From the NCBI GenBank assembly GCA_002189035.1, contig NEEC01000015.1, positions 1,116,001 to 1,180,000 of the forward strand: a DNA stretch of 64,000 nt, in the 5' to 3' direction. The position numbers and the translations under genes were made by a program. Source of the stretch: Utricularia gibba (lineage: Eukaryota; Streptophyta; Magnoliopsida; Lamiales; Lentibulariaceae). Positions 35,969 through 47,679 of this stretch are shown here, piece after piece. The notes below the pieces were generated by a model, which worked only from the letters and a program-made list of their open reading frames with translations, did not search any database and was not told where the DNA came from. Every line of letters starts with the position of its first letter. Within the stretch, counting starts at the first letter, position 1.

Positions 35969-37950
35969 CTTCGACATGGGTATATCACTCTGCAGCAGAA
36001 CGATGGCCGAGAAAAGAGAATATATTTGAACAAAGCGACGCGTGCGTTTGAACTGATGCAGCGTCTCAGATCTTAACGGTCATTTTCTTAATCCTACGGC
36101 CAGGATTTTTCTTGATTTTGAAACACGCCATTTATGACGATTGGATTTTTACATTTTTATTATCATTTAATCATTGCCTTGTGAAACAAATCGCTAATAA
36201 ATTAAAGCATCCCATAAAAGCTTAATATATACTTAATTATCCATATTATTTTTTATTCTATTTCTTGAATAAAGTATCTTAATTTTTTTTAAATAATAAT
36301 AACAAGTAATTAAAAAATGAATATCCATATTTTAGTGGCATCGAATTTACATTTTTGAATTGAACAATGCATCTATCTATGTTTGATAGATGCATATACA
36401 CACAAATGGGAATGATAATATAAAGCCTAAATTATCAATACTGAATTAAAATTATTATTTGAACTTCTGTTGACTATTTTATCCCAAACTCTGTAGCCCA
36501 TGCTGTATTAAAACCTTGTATGCCTGATTTATTTTTTTTATTTTTCCAAGAAACATAATGTTATTTCAAAATCATATCATCTATGAAGACCCCTTATGAT
36601 TTATTAGTAATACATGATTATTAAATTTGATTCCATTAAATGGGCAGCCAAAGTAGATTGTCAAACATAATTATTGTGTCTGATAGTTAGGATAGCTAAA
36701 ATATAATTATTCAAATTAAATTTAACTAAATTCAAATATTATCTTTAAATAAAACCAAGCTAAACTTTTTTTATGAAAATGATTATAAAATTGGTTAAAA
36801 TCAATTTTTATTTCAGAAAATTACACAAAAAACACTACAAAACATACTTAAAAGAAAAAGATGTACCATAAGCATGCCAAGGGACCATGTTCATGATATA
36901 GATGTGAGAGATCCCCACTCTAATGATAGGATAGGATGGGCATGGGATAGATAGTTCATAGGAGGAGGTCATTTATAAACTGATTATTTTTAATTTTATT
37001 TTTTACATATTGAATTAAAAAATAATATTAAAAATAATCAATTTATATATATAAATGATTACTTTTATAATTTATATTTGAGTTGAGTTTTTTTTTTTGT
37101 TTTTTGTTCATAGTGAGTCACATGGGTTTGTTTCAACCTAATACATGTAAATTAATACGTTAAACATCATTAACTTGTAATTAGTTTAAATAATACTAAT
37201 AAATGTTACTAAATAATGTAAAAAAAAGTCAGACACAAAAATGGACCTAGTTATTTAAGGGTAATTAAACCTAATAAGATTAGGGATTAAGATAAAAAGG
37301 GAATTGAATGTTTGTGATAACAAGTTAAGGCTGTATGAAGAGCAATGCCAGGGAGGTAAAGGTCACGCCCAGCGGACTCTGGTGTTGTGGGGATCTGGGG
37401 AAGTGGTAAAGTTCACGCCTTTCGTCCCCTTCTTTGTGCTGTTACGAAAACATTCAAGAAGGGTAAGTGATCAGTTACGCTCCCCAACTTTCTTTTCTTT
37501 TCGGGATTGAAAGGTGGATGCTTTGCTGATTTTTCACTTGGGTTTGTCGATTCCTGCTACTGCGATCCCCTCGATGGAGATATTGCAATGTGGGTTTGCT
37601 AGAATTAATGCGATCTAGTGATGGGATTTTCTCCAGGGGTTTTGGAGTTTTTGGATCTGAATTTTTTTGTAGTCAGTGCAATGGAGCATAGAATTTGTGT
37701 CGAATTTTAACTTATTTTTGGAATGAAAGGTGTAGGTATCCATCCAATTAGTTTTCTGTCACTATTGAGTTAGCTTTTAAGTGGGTATCATCAGGTTTAA
37801 TGAACGACCTTAAATTCTGATCATGATGATGACTCTGCAGGAAATTTGGGGAAAATTTGAGGCATTAAATGTAGTGAGATGTTGTGACCTTAAGCTGATG
37901 CCAAAGTGAATTCTGTCGCTGGGACGGTCTTAACAAGCAAAAGGATCAAA
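35969..37950. other. AT-rich divergent spacer
   Basis: About 2 kb between divergent genes. 36060-37290 is strongly AT-rich with no protein-like frame. 37300-37945 has leader-like composition, and a donor GTAAGTG at about 37462-37468 suggests an intron in the URGT leader. No mobile element is recognised. Confidence 0.5.
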
Positions 37951-39438
37951 ATGCCACCTTCAAGCAAAGCCGATAAGAAGGCTGCTGTTGATGTAGCAGC
38001 ATGGCTGTTTAACGTAGTGACTTCAGTTGGAATTATCATTGTTAACAAGGCGTTAATGTCTATGTATGGGTTCAGCTTCGGTAAGTTTTTGTGCAGTTTG
38101 CGTGGACTTCGCTGTATATACATATATATATCTCTAGGAATGCTGCATTCTGATTTGTATCTTTGCATCAGCTACAACATTAACTGGCTTGCATTTCACC
38201 ACAACGACCCTCATGACGGCTGTTTTGAGGTGTTTGGGTTACATCCAAGGATCACACCTGCCATTGTCTGAGTTGCTGAAATTCGTTCTATTTGCAAATT
38301 TTTCGATAGTTGGGATGAATGTTAGCTTGATGTGGAACTCTGTTGGGTTTTACCAGGTAAGTATCAATGCATTTATCTATTGTAAATGGAAACAGGAGAA
38401 AAAAAAAAAAAGATAAGAGGGGTGAGAGTGTAAGCTTGAAAATCTGTTTACTGAAGGTTGTTGTTTGTTTTCTGTGAACCATCAGATTGCAAAGCTTAGC
38501 ATGATCCCTGTCTCATGCTTATTGGAAGTGGTGTTTGACAAGATACGGTATTCAAGGGATACCAAGCTTAGCATCTTAGTTGTTCTCCTAGGAGTTGGTG
38601 TGTGCACAGTTACTGATGTGAGTGTTAACACTAAAGGTTTCGCTGCAGCGTTTATTGCTGTCTGGAGCACGTCGATGCAACAGTATGTAAGTTCTGGCTG
38701 ATCCATTGGCCTAAGATATGATATAACTAAGGTTCTGCATATGTTTCCTAGTCTAGTGATGCAGTATGGCATTGGCTATGACTCATGTCTCCTCTTTCTC
38801 TTGTGGATATGGCATTTGCTATGCATATCATATCTCTATAAACCATGTCTTGAAGTGTGTTTGTTTTCATCTTGCAGTATGTTCATTTTCTTCAAAGGAA
38901 GTATTCCTTAACTTCCTTCAATCTTCTGGGGCACACTGCTCCAGCCCAAGCTGCATCTTTAGTGCTAATGGGTCCGTTTCTGGACTACTGGCTGACGAAA
39001 AAGAGAATAGATGCATACAACTTCACCTTCCCATCCATAGTAAGTGACTTCCCTTCTCATTTCAATGAACCATTGCCTTGTTACTGTGTTAATGGAACTT
39101 CACTGATTTTCCAGGCGTTTATCGTGCTTTCATGTACCATAGCCGTGGGAACCAACCTCAGCCAGTTCATTTGTATTGGTAGATTCACAGCAGTTTCATT
39201 CCAAGTCCTTGGCCATATGAAGACCATCCTAGTTTTGGTCCTTGGGTTCATATTTTTTGGAAAAGAAGGGCTGAATCTGCATGTGGTTTTTGGTATGGTG
39301 ATTGCTGTGATTGGAATGATATGGTATGGCAACGCTTCGTCAAAACCCGGCGGCAAAGAACGACGCAGTCATTCGATGTCGAGAAGCAGTCAGCAAAAGC
39401 ATGTAGCATCCTCTGAAGAAGCTGATGAAAAGGTTTAG
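37951..39438 (+). CDS. URGT: UDP-rhamnose/UDP-galactose transporter (URGT4-6-like)
   Basis: Golgi nucleotide-sugar transporter of the NST-KT group that exchanges UDP-Rha/UDP-Gal for UMP and supplies cell-wall polysaccharide synthesis. Five exons close in phase: 37951-38080, 38172-38356, 38486-38686, 38878-39039, 39115-39438; 333 residues. Conserved runs: [96 protein letters not shown] and [20 protein letters not shown]. About ten membrane segments fit the family. The Lys/Ser-rich tail with a lysine near the end (EEADEKV) is cytosolic and typical. Assignment within URGT4-6 is from overall similarity in memory; substrate is inferred from the family. Confidence 0.92.
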
Positions 39439-40088
39439 TTTCTGTGTTTGAATTCATAGAGAACATTACAGTTTACAGGTGATGCTTTCTTGATTGAGAG
39501 GCGGCTTCACAACAATTAGCAAACAAGTCTCTGCATTTCTTTACTACACTTTGTTTTGTGGACTCTCTTCCCTGCTGGGGGAATCAGACATTTTGAACCA
39601 TAAGTTGCTATAGCAGTTTATCTTCGTATAACATTTGTGCAGAAATCTGTCAAGGGAACAGATTCATGGCATTTCTCAGTACCTGCAGTTACTCTTCTTT
39701 TTCATTGTTTGCTTGTAAAGATGTGCTGAGGCCCTACTAGTTGGCTCTGGGTTCTCAAAGGAGGCCAAGTGATCAACAGATGGGTTGGGGGTTTAAAATG
39801 CAGATATGTAGCTTAAAAAATGGTGAATGTCAGCGACATGGGAAATATAGTACATGTGTATTTGGTGAAAGGAAGAGAATTTATTGAAGTAGAGATTATG
39901 GAACAGGCATACACATCTATGGAAGCTAGGTTAATTGTACCAAGACAAAGAAGATGCCTGATGCAAGCGCGACGGTTGTCAACACAGCCAACCTGCAGTT
40001 GTGTACCGTCATGAGCCTATTTCACCATTGCCTGCCAAGGAAAGGAAGCCTTCAGATGGTTTACAACATACATACCCGTCGTGCGGTT
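39439..40088. other. Convergent 3' spacer
   Basis: Spacer between the URGT stop (+) and the GIGANTEA stop (-). It should contain both 3' UTRs; the short frame at 39820-40014 has no recognisable content. Confidence 0.5.
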
Positions 40089-43000
40089 TCAAACAGAGAC
40101 GGTGCAGCCTAATTCTTTAGCCGCAGCATCGACAAACTGGGTGGTCAGGCCGGTTGCAAGGCGACTATGCGCTTCCCAGGCTAGACATTTTTCGATATCT
40201 GAACGACAAGCATTAGAATCACAGCTTAAGGGCTGGTGTGGGCTGTGAGCATTGCTGACATCTACTCTGCTAGTTGATGGGAGGATGCTGGCTTGTAGTA
40301 TGGCACGGAGAACGGAAATGCTGAGGGCACGAACATGAGCACTTGGATGTGAAACACATCGCACTGTAGCAGGGAGGCGGCACTGAACGTACACCGGTTA
40401 AAATGTTAGAAGAAGCATGGAGCTTCACGGTTTCAAGAATTGAACTTGAAAGAGTTAATGCACCTTCAATAGGTTTGAAAGGCCATCAGCGACTGCCACG
40501 CCTGATTCTCCCATTCTATGACTGGATGGACAGCTCGAGCTGTGGCTTCCAACAGCTGTACGAATGGTCATAATGTGAATTAGTTCACGCACCACAGATT
40601 TGTAATAGTAGGGTGAACGTAAACATATCATGGCTAAGAATATTAAAGGGTGTACAAGCATCAGACTTCTTACCTCCAGCTGAGGAATAGTGCATGCTTC
40701 TCCATCCACGAGCACACCATCTGTGGCACGTAGCAACACGTCTGATGCACTTGCAAGAATTACCAATGCCTCTGGATTCTCATGACTTCTCATTAACTCC
40801 ACAAGAACTTTCACTATCCTTTGGTTGATTGTCCAAAACCTCTGACCATGATCATCATCCTTGGCAATCCAGGGTTTCAGTTCCCTCTCCGCCTGACAAA
40901 ACTCACAGCATTGATGCATATGATACAGAGATGGAAAAAAAACGTTGATTCAATAATTTGATGCAGCAATCTGACAACATTTGAACCGACTAATGCAATC
41001 ATGCTGCGTATCCCTATAAATACACAATCACAACAGCACTGACCCAAGATTTTACTAGGCATAATTAGCTCATATAACTTCCTCAGGAAATTAAACACTA
41101 ATATCAAGAAAAACAAAATCTATACCTGAAGAATAACAGCTGTAGCAGCTTTTGCGGGTGATGCTGAGACCACATTGCATAGCGCAGCCACAACCTGGAT
41201 GATTTAAAAAATTTCAGCTGTTCAGATTACCGCTAATATGCAAAGCAACGCACACTCAAGAATTTGTGCACTATCGAATAAGACAAAATTTTGACAAACA
41301 CAAAGCAAATTCGCTAACATAAAACGCTTAGGCAGCGTGTGAACCACAATTATCATCCGGAAAAAATCATATGACGCAGTACCTGTCTCCATCCTTGCTG
41401 TGCAGATGTGCTTTCCGCACTTGGTTGTGTTTCAGGGGATACTATCAATTTGTGCCAGAGGAATGAAACAACAGAGAAACATAGTTCTTGCTTTTCTGCA
41501 AGGACGGAGGTCAAAAGAACTTGGGCACTGCAATTAAAACCTATGTGCCGATCCATAGCCAAAAAGTTGGCTAAATCTGAGGCATCTGTAGGGAGACTCT
41601 CAATTCTCTTCCCTACAGGTCTTTCAGTGTCATTGGAACCACTCTTCTCATAGTTCACCAAATCTGATCTAGAAAACTTTGCGGATAGCTGTTCAGATGG
41701 GTAACCTGATTCTAACCGGTAGCAGCTAGAACATTTGTTCAGTTTTTTCCCATGAAAACATGAAGAGAATTCCTTCAGCAGCGGAGTTTGAAGCAGATGC
41801 AACTCCATTGGTTCTGCTTTATTTACTATTGATGCCACAACTTTGCTGTGAATATCAATTAGATTGAAAAGGGAAGATGCTCTTGACTGGATCTCATTGT
41901 CCCATTTGCACCTTACCAAAGCAGAAAGAGCACGCATGCATGCTTTTGAACGTCTAAACAAGTCAGAAATATGAGCTGCGACCATTGCAGCAGCCACTAT
42001 TTCATTTGAAGTGTAACTCCATGATGTACCAATAGAAGTGGGTTTCAAAGAAAAAAGGGCCTCTAAAATTGCTAGAATTCTGCGAGTATGATGAACAGCT
42101 GAATCAATACCGTTCTGTAAACTGAAAGGCTGGTCACATGCATTTCCAGGCCTCACAGTGCCACAAGCACTTTCTGCATTCACGAGATTGCCACTTTTTG
42201 ATATCAATGGGGAAAGCTGCAATTCGAAGGACAAAGCACAAATAGCAGCAATGACATAGGAATCAAAGGCAGCTACAGGTCCATGCTTCTTGCTCTGTTT
42301 AGTTTCAACTTCCATATGCCTTCTGTTAGACCCTTCAATATTTTCAGCTAATTCCTGAGATGGAAATTCACCTTTTGGCCTTTTGCTGCCATTGGGATGT
42401 GCTTCATGACTAACACACACTGTTAAAACCACAAAGAGAAGGCGAGAGGCAAGCTCAAATGAGGCATGCGATTCCAAGAACAAAGAGTGGACCATAGTTC
42501 TGAGCTCAGCCACGGCAAGATTCTTTGATGCAGAGCCAAAATCATATTTTGTTTTTCTAATCCGCTCCCTTGAAAACTCAGGAGGAAATGTTCTCTGAAC
42601 AATTGCTTCAACAGTGGCGACAAATATCTTTACTAGGCAGGTTTCTGATGGACTTCCACGGGGAAGATACTCAAGTACTTTAAGAAGAGGGATGTACAAG
42701 TTCCATGACAACACCGGAGGCTGCAAAGGTGTTGCAACTACAATTTCAGGAAGGTCAACTGCTGAAGAGCTCAACGGAATCAAGCCATAAGCAGCTTCCC
42801 AAATAGTACATATTCTCCATTGAACCTCAGGACCATGTGCACAAAGCATTGAAGCAATCCCTTGGGCAGTAGCCTCTACTGTAGCTTCTGCAGCGGGTAA
42901 CTCATTTTTCTGAAGCAAATGGGAGACAAGTTATGAAAAAATTTTAAAGATAACAATATCATTCAGGTAGATCCAACAATAAGGACCTGTTTATTTTCAG

Positions 43001-45672
43001 ATGAGGCATAACCGGCTACTTCAATTCCATCAACTTGTCTATGAGAAGGGAACAGCAAATCTGGTTGAGAAAGTATTCTAAAAAGTAAAGCAGCAGCAGA
43101 ATCTGCAGCAATTCCAGTTCCAATAGACATGGCAACCCCAATTGCACGCAAGAAATGCAGGTGCATCCAATTCCTTGGTAGCTTCAAAAACATTACGACA
43201 CAGTTAGGTATCTGCTGCTTCACTCAAAACTCAAATTAACTCAGACATACTTAAAATCTTCATACATGAATAAAACATGATTGTTGCTGTTGTGTAAATA
43301 AGAGAAATAAATTTTACCCTCATTCCAGAGGCGTATTCTTCAGCTGCTCGAAGTAGTTCCACAAGCTGCACAGCAGCATCAAGTGCATCAGGAGCCCAAG
43401 ATGGTGGAGCTTCAAGAAGACCAAGAAGTAGCCTTTGTGTTGCACTTGGAGTAGCAATTGCATAATACCTAACACAAAGAGAAACTTAATGAGCGAAAAA
43501 AAAAGTGTTTTAAGAAAGAGCACTCCGACATACTACCTGTGGAACAGACGTGCATAAGGCTCAAGGGCTGGGAGCCCAACAACAAGATGCTCATCCATTG
43601 GCGTGGTTGGAGGTGGAAGCAGAAGAGCAGGGACAGCTGCTGCTGTCAACGTTGCCGTTTCATAACATGCTAGTTCCTCATCACATACACTAAGAATAAC
43701 CCCAGCACCATTGGCAACAGCCCATCTTGGAGTGGAAGGCATAAGCTGTGGATGCTTTCCCGAACCACGCGAGAAGGCTTGAACAATTTCAATGCAAAAC
43801 TTAAGATTAGATATACATATTCCCTGACTTTTATTCAACTTCAAATTCACAGCAATTCAAACAAGAAAAGGTCACTTCAAAACTCCACAACTCATGACAG
43901 AGCAATGCTCAATACGCATTAAAGGAAACACTCCACAGTCTACATGCCATTGACTCACCATAAAACAGGTGAAAAAAAATTAAACGTAATAAAAATACTA
44001 TCCAGCAAGCTCACGAATATCTATGGAATGATTTAACCATCCATAGCATGGAAAACATAAATGAACAAGAGTGGGAAGAATATCAAGAACTTCTCTGACC
44101 AGCTGAAGGTGGCTTTAGCTCTCCAGCGGCATATTTTCCCATGACACCTCCACACCTTAAAATAATATCAAGATATCTGAGTCAGCACACCCACCACAGC
44201 AGCATAAACAGTTTTGAAGTTACATATTTAAAAGATTTAAGCATTTATTTGATCGTCAAAACCCTGTTTAGATTTCAATATATGATATGATAAATTTCTA
44301 GCAATTTATGAATACGGATTTCAATTCAAGGATATGCAATAATAACAGAATAGACCATGATGCGTGCACAGCCATCATCAATGAATCTCATTGATAAATT
44401 CAATTTTATCAGCATGTGCCTATAAACATTTCCTAAGGAACCTACCTAAGACCCTTGACATTTTTAATCAATTAACTTCCAGAAGAAAAATGAGATTTTC
44501 ACTTGATAATTAACAACTAAACATAAAAATTTATGTTTCAAAGCTTACCAACGAAAATAATCACTTCTGATACCAAGCGGGGCTGCAAGCAATATATCAG
44601 TTATCCAGAGTGATAATAGCCTCATAGGTTTCCTTTCTGGCAATGAGGAAGCAAAGGAAGGCTCTTCATGTATTGAGTTGCTAGAAGTAGCATGGTTTCC
44701 ACTGCTACTTCTATCTGCTTCAGATTCATGGCGGTCAGTCTTGTAAATTGGTCTGTTATAATGGGTTAAGATTCGTAATATCTCCCCACATGCAAGGACC
44801 CATTGCCCTGAATACTCATTCTGAGAAGAAATTATAAGTGTAAACAATTCAACACAGGAATAAAGATCATCTAAAGAACATCAGATACGCATGTGTTTCA
44901 GAACAAGTGTATGAATTATTTGGAATAGTTTTACATACCTGGCTATTAGGACAGAATAGGGAAACGAATGAACGAAATGGAGAAGCAGTCCTGTCATACT
45001 CCAGCGTACCATCAATGATGCACGAAATAATAGGGAGAATCACAGCATGCCCATGCTCTGGATGATGAAGAACAAATGATGCTGGCAAGATAAGCAAAAG
45101 TGAGATCAGTTTCCCAAGAGAAGAACGTAAATGTAAAAAAAACTTCTGTAGAAAAGTACCAAGAACATCATCAAAGAGACTGCTTCTTTGTGATGGATAA
45201 CGATTGCGGATAAGCTGAGAAACCAGAGAACATATATATTAGAAAAAATTTGAAGGAAGATCTGGATTCCACAATGGAAATGAGTATCAGAGATTCAGAA
45301 TGCTGGCATTTAATTTTCATTCTTAATTCAGTTCATACAAGTGATGCAGCTCAGCTTATAAGAAAAGAAAGTACCTCGGCTATCTCATCAGGAAATTGTT
45401 CTGAGGTAAACTGGTGAAAGTACTCGACATAAGCAGTAACTTGAGCCTGTAAAATTGGCAAGGAATTGCATGCAGAAACATTAACACTAAAAAAACATAA
45501 ACCATGACGAGAGCATAAATATCTTTAAAACGGATTAGCCAACCAGAAAAAAAAAACATATAAGAGACTGCAGTCCGTAAACCACCTTTCTCTGTTCTTC
45601 ATCTGGTGGAGGGGGCCAGAACAATGAAGAATACTGCAAACTGTCAATCCACCTCTCATTTACAGCTGCCAT
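40089..45672 (-). CDS. GI: GIGANTEA, clock and photoperiod protein
   Basis: Plant-specific protein of about 1,170 residues that links the circadian clock to flowering, stabilises ZEITLUPE/FKF1 F-box proteins and acts with HSP90. Start MAAVNERWIDSLQYSSLFWP at 45672-45670; stop at 40089-40091. Many exons carry the family's near-invariant text: FVLHHPEHGHAVILPIISC, GEILRILTHYNRPIYKT, DILLAAPLGIRSDYFRW, RGSGKHPQLMPSTPRWAVAN, LPALEPYARLFHR, TAQGIASMLCAHGPEVQWRI, LYIPLLKVLEYLPRGSPSE, SSAVDLPEIVVATPLQPP, SHTRRILAILEALFSLKP-like, AESTSAQQGWRQV, ATDGVLVDGEACTIPQLE, and a C-terminus ending AAAKELGCTVSV. I saw no frame break in the exons read. A 5' leader of up to about 900 bases, probably with introns, precedes the ATG. 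Confidence 0.96.
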
Positions 45673-46660
45673 GAACCTTTATATGCAAACAAGGATGATA
45701 TGCTACACCATACGAGTTTAGATTCCCAAATGTGCTTCGACTTTTCAAGTAATAACACCATTGTTCAGCATCCTTGCTGTCCAGATCGAACCCGCCTACG
45801 CCCACATGTCCTCTAACTTGTACTAAATCAGTAGACACGCACAAGACTACCCAAAACTTTCTTAAGTCACGAAGTTCTTCAACTCTGTGAAAGAAATATC
45901 CATAAGAATAACTAGCAAGAACATTTAGCGAGCACAAAAGCATTATAAACAGTAACCAGTTAAACGCAGTAAAGCGTAATTCTTTTTTCATAATGTCCCA
46001 GCGATCCTTGTGGCACGAAACCCGTGGCAGAAACCATAAAAAATCCTTTATTTACAAATTAATCCATTTACTGTTTATGTTGAGCTGAAATGAGAATCTT
46101 AAAACATGAAACAGCTCCCTTTACTCGTAATTTTGCATCTCCCTCCTAAATAAGACAACACTGGTATATTAAAATTTCCATCTTCCATCCATGGCGGACA
46201 CGAAAGGTTAAAACAATAATATTTTATCCACAACATCAATACAAACCAACAAAAAAAAAAAAAAAAACCCATAACACTACTCTACAACAAAATAACACGA
46301 AACGAACTTACAAAATCTAAAATCTCATGCTCTTCGCCAAAAGAGAGAGCTCTTTAGCTACAGATTCCCAAAAATTTTCAAAAACTCTCCAACAAAAATA
46401 GAAAAAAATAATAATGATCGAGCTAGATCGAACTCACCAGAAAAAAAAAAAAAAAAAAAAAAACAGCAAGCGAGCTTCAGCACACAGTTGACGGATCCCG
46501 AGGAACAAAAAGGAAATTCATGGTACCTTTTCTTGAGAGCACGATGCTTCGATTCACAGAGTGAGGAGAAGCGATGAGATTTCAAGGGGTAAGATTTCGG
46601 TGGAGTGAGATTAGAGAGAGGAAGTCGGGAACAAAGGAAATCTTTACCTGGCATTTGGTT
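45673..46660. other. GIGANTEA leader region
   Basis: Stretch upstream of the GIGANTEA ATG on its strand, probably spliced 5' leader. It contains an A run at about 46251-46267 and a longer one at about 46440-46462. The GC-richer block at 46500-46660 is the likely start of transcription. The frames here have no recognisable domain. Confidence 0.45.
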
Positions 46661-46666
46661 CGAGCC

Positions 46667-46685
46667 TACGTGGCGAAGATATTTT
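46667..46685 (-). promoter_or_regulatory. Evening element with adjacent ACGT (ABRE-like) box, GIGANTEA promoter
   Basis: On the GIGANTEA strand the 9-base evening element AAAATATCT lies at 46685-46677. On the plus strand TACGTGGC, an ABRE/G-box-like ACGT site, lies at 46667-46674, two bases away. Evening elements are bound by CCA1/LHY/RVE MYB factors and give evening-phased expression. ACGT-core sites combined with evening elements are known regulators of Arabidopsis GI. It is about 1.0 kb upstream of the ATG. Confidence 0.7.
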
Positions 46686-47042
46686 CCTGATGTCTCAACA
46701 TCCCATGCCCATACATCCCATGCCATCATCATGCATCCAATTTATATATTTTTTTTATTTTCATTCCGCATTTTCCCAATTTACATATTCTTTTACTGAA
46801 CCTAAAAAGCCAGCGGACAGAAGTGGTTTCAAGCTATGTTGGACACAAGAATTAGCCATGTCATAATGTATATCCATGGGACATGCGATGGGATGTATCA
46901 TGTATGCCCATACGGCATGCCATGGCAATAAGGCATCCTGGCCGAGTGGCAAGAAACTTCGATGGCCAATAAAATACGAATGTGGGTGGTCCAGGTGGGA
47001 TGACGTAAGAGAGAGAAAGTAGAATACCAGTATTCGTGTCCA

Positions 47043-47051
47043 AGATATTTT
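47043..47051 (-). promoter_or_regulatory. Second evening element, GIGANTEA promoter
   Basis: A second AAAATATCT on the GIGANTEA strand, 366 bases further upstream than the first. TGACGT at 47001-47006 lies about 40 bases away and is a bZIP-type core. The following bases (CTATGCCCATGCATCCCA, about 47069-47086) resemble those after the first copy, so the two modules look like diverged duplicates. Confidence 0.65.
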
Positions 47052-47679
47052 TCGATACCTTAGCAAACTATGCCCATGCATCCCAATAATCATAATGATG
47101 GTCATCGATATCCATGTCCATGAACAATAACCATCCTGTACCATTGCTTTGAATGGCTTTTTATTTTCTAGATATTCATTTTTTTTATAAATAAAAAAAT
47201 CACATTTTGCATATCTCATACTTGATATAACAAAAAATAATATCTAAAATAATCATTTTAATTACATGTATATGAAAAAAAATGGCCTCTTTTTAAAATC
47301 ACTATCCATTGTCCTTTTTCCACAGAATCAGTTCAGCTGAGTTACAAGTAAAACAGGAGGTTTGACCAAACCGACATCATAGCAACAGCAAATCAGAGAT
47401 TATAGGAGGCAGTACAATCTAAGCAATTGCCTGAAACCGATAGAAATTCAAGAAGAGATGAATCTGGAACACACTTGGGATACTTTTGGGTTCCCATTGG
47501 ATTAAGTAGAATGATGAAGATTCTTTCACAATATACACGAGTTTCTTTCTAACATAACACAATGCGTACCAGCAGCATTACTCATGAGGAATGATGGAAA
47601 CAGTCACCTGGATAAATGTTTTAAAAGTCAAACAAAATTACCAAGAGAAATAAGGCATCCGAGACTGTGAGCACAAGCA

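Larger units (their letters stand above)
46661..47679. other. GIGANTEA upstream / GET4 downstream spacer
   Basis: About 1 kb holding the GIGANTEA promoter modules and, from about 47330, the GET4 3' UTR. 46700-47110 is crowded with CCATGCCCAT, CATCCCATG and CATGCATG-like words on both strands, giving imperfect inverted and direct repeats. The long minus-strand frame at 46761-47219 has tryptophan- and histidine-rich composition unlike a conserved protein. Confidence 0.5.

Noticed and set aside
46761..47219. 152-codon minus-strand open frame upstream of GIGANTEA
   Set aside because: Trp/His/Ser-rich without a domain, produced by the repeated CATCCC/CATGGG words and overlapping the evening-element modules.
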